Positions 61,226 to 64,000 of a stretch of DNA of 64,000 nucleotides are shown piece after piece; positions within the stretch are counted from its first letter, which is position 1, and the number at the start of each line of letters is the position of its first letter. The translations under genes and the position numbers were made by a program. The stretch is from the NCBI GenBank assembly GCA_963662575.1, contig OY759723.1:4216001-4280000 (forward strand). Reading direction: 5' to 3'. The notes below the pieces were generated by a model, which saw nothing but the letters and a program-made list of their open reading frames with translations, was not told the origin of the DNA and ran no database searches. The stretch comes from Bin5 sp963662575. Lineage in GTDB: Bacteria; Chloroflexota; Anaerolineae; Caldilineales; Caldilineaceae.

Positions 61226-61606
61226 ATGAGGTTGAGTGATTTGGGGAATCCAAAATATATCTCCTTGGAGACCTTTCGCAAGAACGGAGAGGGTGTCAAG
61301 ACGCCGGTCTGGACTGTGGCGAAGGACGGCAAGCTACTGGTTTGGACGCAGGGCGACAGCTGGAAGGTCAAGCGAGCCCGCAATAATCCGCGTGTGCGTG
61401 TGGCCAAGTGTGACATGAGGGGCAACATTGAAGGACCTTGGGTAGAATGCCTGGTTTCGTCAATTTCTGACGATCAGGAGGTGAAAAAGATGATGTCGCG
61501 CCAGCTTAGGCGGAAGTATCCATTCATGGTCGCATTTGTTTCGCTTGTAGCCTTCGTGCGCAGAGAGAATACAGGGCAAGTGGTTGTAGAAATTGAGGAC
61601 GTATAG
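61226..61606 (+). CDS. PPOX-class F420-dependent oxidoreductase-like protein
   Basis: 126 residues of the split-barrel family, with YISLETFRKNGEGVKTPVWTV, VWTQGDSWKVKRARNNPRVRVAKCD and a typical basic residue set for F420 or flavin binding. Such enzymes reduce unsaturated or aromatic compounds. GGGAG ends 9 bases before the ATG at 61226, preferred over an ATG directly abutting that site at 61217. May belong with the aromatic module upstream. Confidence 0.78.
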   Translation: MRLSDLGNPKYISLETFRKNGEGVKTPVWTVAKDGKLLVWTQGDSWKVKRARNNPRVRVAKCDMRGNIEGPWVECLVSSISDDQEVKKMMSRQLRRKYPFMVAFVSLVAFVRRENTGQVVVEIEDV

Positions 61607-61739
61607 AGCGCAGGCCTCGTTGGCAAAGCGTGTCGCAAATTGCGTAACGCGTACTGAGAACTGTGCCGATTATAGACATGAAGTGCTCGTTCTGCTTGGT
61701 CACGTGATTAACTAAATTGAATCAGGAGCCCTTAGCCCT

Positions 61740-63263
61740 ATGAAAGCTGTGATGGTCATGTTCGACACTCTTAACCGGCATATGTTGCCGCCTTACGGTT
61801 GCGACTGGACTCATGCGCCGAACTTCGCCCGCTTGGCCGGGCGGACGGTTACGTTCGATAACTGCTACGTGGGCAGCATGCCTTGTATGCCGGCGCGGCG
61901 GGAGATGCACACCGGCCGCTACAATTTCCTGCACCGCAGCTGGGGCCCTTTGGAGCCTTTTGACGATTCGACGCCGGAGATTCTGTCGGAGAACGGTATC
62001 TACACACACCTTAGCACGGATCACCAGCACTACTTCGAAGACGGCGGCGCTACCTATCACACGCGTTACGATAGTTGGGATTTTCATCGCGGTCAGGAAG
62101 GAGATGCGTGGATAGGACAGTTGGAAGATCCGATCGTGCCAGAAAACATCAACCGGACGACGGCGGCCAGCAACATTCCGCGGCGGGAGGGAGAAAAACG
62201 GAGGAACGGAGATACCGGCCGTCAGGACTGGATCAATCGGGCGGTGATGGACAGTGAAGAAAAGCAGCCACAGGCCAAAACCTTCTCTGCGGGTCTGGAT
62301 TTTATCCGACGCAATCACGAGCAAGACGACTGGTTCCTGCAAGTGGAGACTTTTGACCCCCACGAACCCTTCTTCACACAACAGAAGTACAAGGACCTGT
62401 ACCCGCACGAATACAACGGCAAACTGTTTGACTGGCCTTCGTACCGCCAGGTGGAGGAGACCGAAGAAGAGGTGCAGCATTTGCGCTATGAATATGCCGC
62501 GCTCCTCAGTATGTGCGACGAATACCTGGGGAAGATTCTCGACCTGATGGACGGGTTGAACATGTGGGATGACACGATGCTGATCGTGTGCACAGACCAC
62601 GGTTTTCTATTGGGAGAGCATGACTGGTGGGCTAAGATTGTGCCCCCCTTCTACAATGAGGTTGCGCAAACTCCGCTCTTCATCTGGGATCCTCGCAGTC
62701 GAGTGGCAGGCGCTCGCAGGATGCAGCTTACCCAGACGATAGATCTTCCGGCGACGCTCCTGGAGTATTTCGGCGTTGCGCGGCCAGCGGACATGCAGGG
62801 AATTCCTCTGGGAAATGTCATTGCCGACGACCAGCCAACGCGCGATGCGGTCCTGTTCGGCGTACACGGCGGACATGTAAATATTACAGATGGGCGCTTT
62901 GTATACATGCGTGGGCCTGTTGATCCGTCGCACAACGAGCCTCTATACAATTACACGCATATGCCCAATCATATGCGGGGCCGCTTTGCGGTGAAGGATC
63001 TGCAGGATATCCAGTTGGCCGAACCATTCTCCTTCACCAAAGGGTGCCGCACGATGAAGATCGCATCGGGCCAGGTTTTCGATGCTCCGCCTCGCTACAC
63101 GATGCTATTCGACTTGGAATCGGATCCCGGGCAGGAAAGCCCCATCAACAATGTGGCAGAAGAGGCCAGATTATCGGCGCGCATGGCGGAATTGATGCAG
63201 GCTAATGATGCGCCGCCTGAGCAGTTCGAACGGCTGGGATTGGCGGTTGAGGAGGCGGGGTAG
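61740..63263 (+). CDS. Sulfatase with formylglycine motif
   Basis: 507 residues. The sulfatase signature CMPARREMHTGR (Cys49 in CxPxR) would be converted to formylglycine. Metal ligands include Asp9 (MFDTLNR) and the CTDHGFLLGEHDWWAK block near residues 280-295. No signal peptide, so cytoplasmic or non-classical. Family members hydrolyse sulfate esters of polysaccharides, aryl compounds or, in some related groups, phosphonates. No formylglycine-generating enzyme is in the window. It converges on rplS. Confidence 0.9.
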   Translation: MKAVMVMFDTLNRHMLPPYGCDWTHAPNFARLAGRTVTFDNCYVGSMPCMPARREMHTGRYNFLHRSWGPLEPFDDSTPEILSENGIYTHLSTDHQHYFEDGGATYHTRYDSWDFHRGQEGDAWIGQLEDPIVPENINRTTAASNIPRREGEKRRNGDTGRQDWINRAVMDSEEKQPQAKTFSAGLDFIRRNHEQDDWFLQVETFDPHEPFFTQQKYKDLYPHEYNGKLFDWPSYRQVEETEEEVQHLRYEYAALLSMCDEYLGKILDLMDGLNMWDDTMLIVCTDHGFLLGEHDWWAKIVPPFYNEVAQTPLFIWDPRSRVAGARRMQLTQTIDLPATLLEYFGVARPADMQGIPLGNVIADDQPTRDAVLFGVHGGHVNITDGRFVYMRGPVDPSHNEPLYNYTHMPNHMRGRFAVKDLQDIQLAEPFSFTKGCRTMKIASGQVFDAPPRYTMLFDLESDPGQESPINNVAEEARLSARMAELMQANDAPPEQFERLGLAVEEAG

Positions 63264-63277
63264 CACGCGCAAAGAAA

Positions 63278-63309
63278 GGCGCCGTTCGCACTCTATGTGC
63301 GTCGGCGCC
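63278..63309 (-). terminator. Intrinsic terminator of rplS
   Basis: Two-part hairpin: GGCGCCG pairs with CGGCGCC and, inside, CGCAC with GTGCG around loop TCTAT, with a small internal bulge. On the minus strand it is followed by TTTCTTT. It lies 70 bases beyond the rplS stop and also separates it from the convergent sulfatase gene. Confidence 0.8.
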
Positions 63310-63380
63310 ACTGTGGGCTGATATGATTCTGTGCGAGTTTCGAAGTGCGTTGGCCTCAGAAGAGCTGAGGCGGTCTCAGA

Positions 63381-63743
63381 TTAGACGCTGATGAAGCGTT
63401 TTTCCTTCAGGCGGGCCGACTTGCCTTGCCGGTCGCGCAAGTAGTAGAGCTGTGCCCGGCGAACTTTAGTTTTTCGCAGGACATCGACCTTCTCCACGTT
63501 CTTGCTGAAGAGCGGAAAAGTTCGCTCAACGCCGACGCCATGGGAGCCGGTTCGGCGCACTGTAAAGGTCGCTCCGGCGTCCTTGCCACCGCGCTTTGAG
63601 ATCACGACCCCCTGAAACACCTGAATACGTTCATTTCGGCCTTCGGTAATGCGCTGGTGAACACGTACGGTATCACCGGGATCAATTTCAGCCATGCCTG
63701 CTGGCATATCCGGTTGCAGGGATGCCATTAGAGCGTTTGTCAT
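63381..63743 (-). CDS. rplS: Ribosomal protein L19
   Basis: 120 residues with the L19 pattern: PGDTVRVHQRITEGRNERIQ split across residues 22-41, FQGVVISKRG, FTVRR, GVGVERTFPLFS and the C-terminal VRRAQLYYLRDRQGKSARLKE. L19 binds at the 30S-50S interface. The N-terminus is slightly longer than usual (MTNALMASLQPDMPAGMAE). An AAGG ribosome binding site lies 9 bases before the ATG. Upstream genes of the usual trmD-rplS group would lie beyond the window. Confidence 0.96.
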   Translation of the reverse strand: MTNALMASLQPDMPAGMAEIDPGDTVRVHQRITEGRNERIQVFQGVVISKRGGKDAGATFTVRRTGSHGVGVERTFPLFSKNVEKVDVLRKTKVRRAQLYYLRDRQGKSARLKEKRFISV

Positions 63744-64000
63744 TTCACACCGCCTTCTTTACTTTACATTCTTAGCCATGGCAGGCACGGTCAGTTCCGA
63801 TGCCTTCAGTGCTCTCCCTGCGTTTTACCCCTAAAACTCTGGGCTGCCGCGGGAGTAAGCCTTAATGCCTGGGCCCTTGGGAACCCTTCCTACCAGGGCA
63901 ATTGATACACATACACAGCCACCAAGTCTACCACACGGGCAGGCGAGCGCCAAATTTTGACACTACAATTCGGCACGAACAGTTTGTACGCCTTCCACCA
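63744..64000. other. Region upstream of rplS, no gene recognised
   Basis: 257 bases to the window end with no open frame I can support. A GCCCTTGG/CCAGGGC inverted repeat near 63869-63900 could belong to an rplS leader, but this is weak. Confidence 0.3.

Noticed and set aside
63744..64000. rplS leader/autoregulatory RNA
   Set aside because: Only a short imperfect inverted repeat is visible; the window ends before comparison is possible.

Overview
The window looks like a chromosomal segment of an uncultured bacterium, most likely a Chloroflexota (Caldilinea/Anaerolineae-like). This is inferred from gene content: a bacterial Elp3 with radical-SAM and GNAT domains, a PstA with a long inserted domain, many lipoproteins and GT-C glycosyltransferases, moderately high GC and frequent GTG/TTG starts. 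No 16S rRNA is present, so the assignment is an inference.

Layout. 1-4.7 kb: carbohydrate/sugar-acid type enzymes (truncated SDR, beta-propeller lactonase, D-2-hydroxyacid dehydrogenase, creatininase-family amidohydrolase, NAD-dependent epimerase). 4.8-10.7 kb: housekeeping and small genes (zinc-ribbon coiled-coil protein, an orphan Flp-type pilin, ComF, long-form HPF with a strong terminator, GT2, NYN/YacP-like protein, a membrane protein). 10.7-13.6 kb: M20 and M14 peptidases. 13.7-23.4 kb: a complete phosphate regulon, phoB-phoR, then pstS-pstC-pstA-pstB, a thioredoxin-type arsenate reductase and phoU, with two 11-bp-phased TTAAC direct-repeat arrays (candidate Pho boxes). 24-36.2 kb: an unknown lipoprotein, Elp3 divergent from a Trm9/ALKBH8-like methyltransferase, galactokinase, a PPOX protein, a BtrH-like protein, MFS, S9 peptidase and a GT-C enzyme.

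36.3-40.8 kb is an accessory island: lower GC, strong strand composition skew, unrecognised small genes, an abnormal tRNA and an SH3b protein whose 5' end is made of an interspersed repeat. 40.9-43.6 kb: a GT-C glycosyltransferase and an anchored ADP-ribosylglycohydrolase. 43.8-50.5 kb: a MacAB-type efflux operon with lipoproteins, split by an insertion sequence that has clear inverted repeats and a 5-bp target duplication. 51.2-56.7 kb: an APH-fold protein, a secreted FN3 protein with DxDG-rich tandem repeats and a second two-component system; a phased CTTCA/CTGAA motif precedes both the two-component operon and the repeat protein. 57.3-63.7 kb: DinB-like protein, a lower beta-ketoadipate module (pcaF-type thiolase, fused CoA-transferase) followed by a secreted lipoprotein intradiol dioxygenase, a PPOX protein, a sulfatase and ribosomal protein L19.

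The most promising novelty is the Elp3/Trm9-like pair, which could be a bacterial route to an mcm5U34-type wobble modification. Others are the three-copy double-hairpin repeat and the candidate regulons of the two OmpR-family systems.
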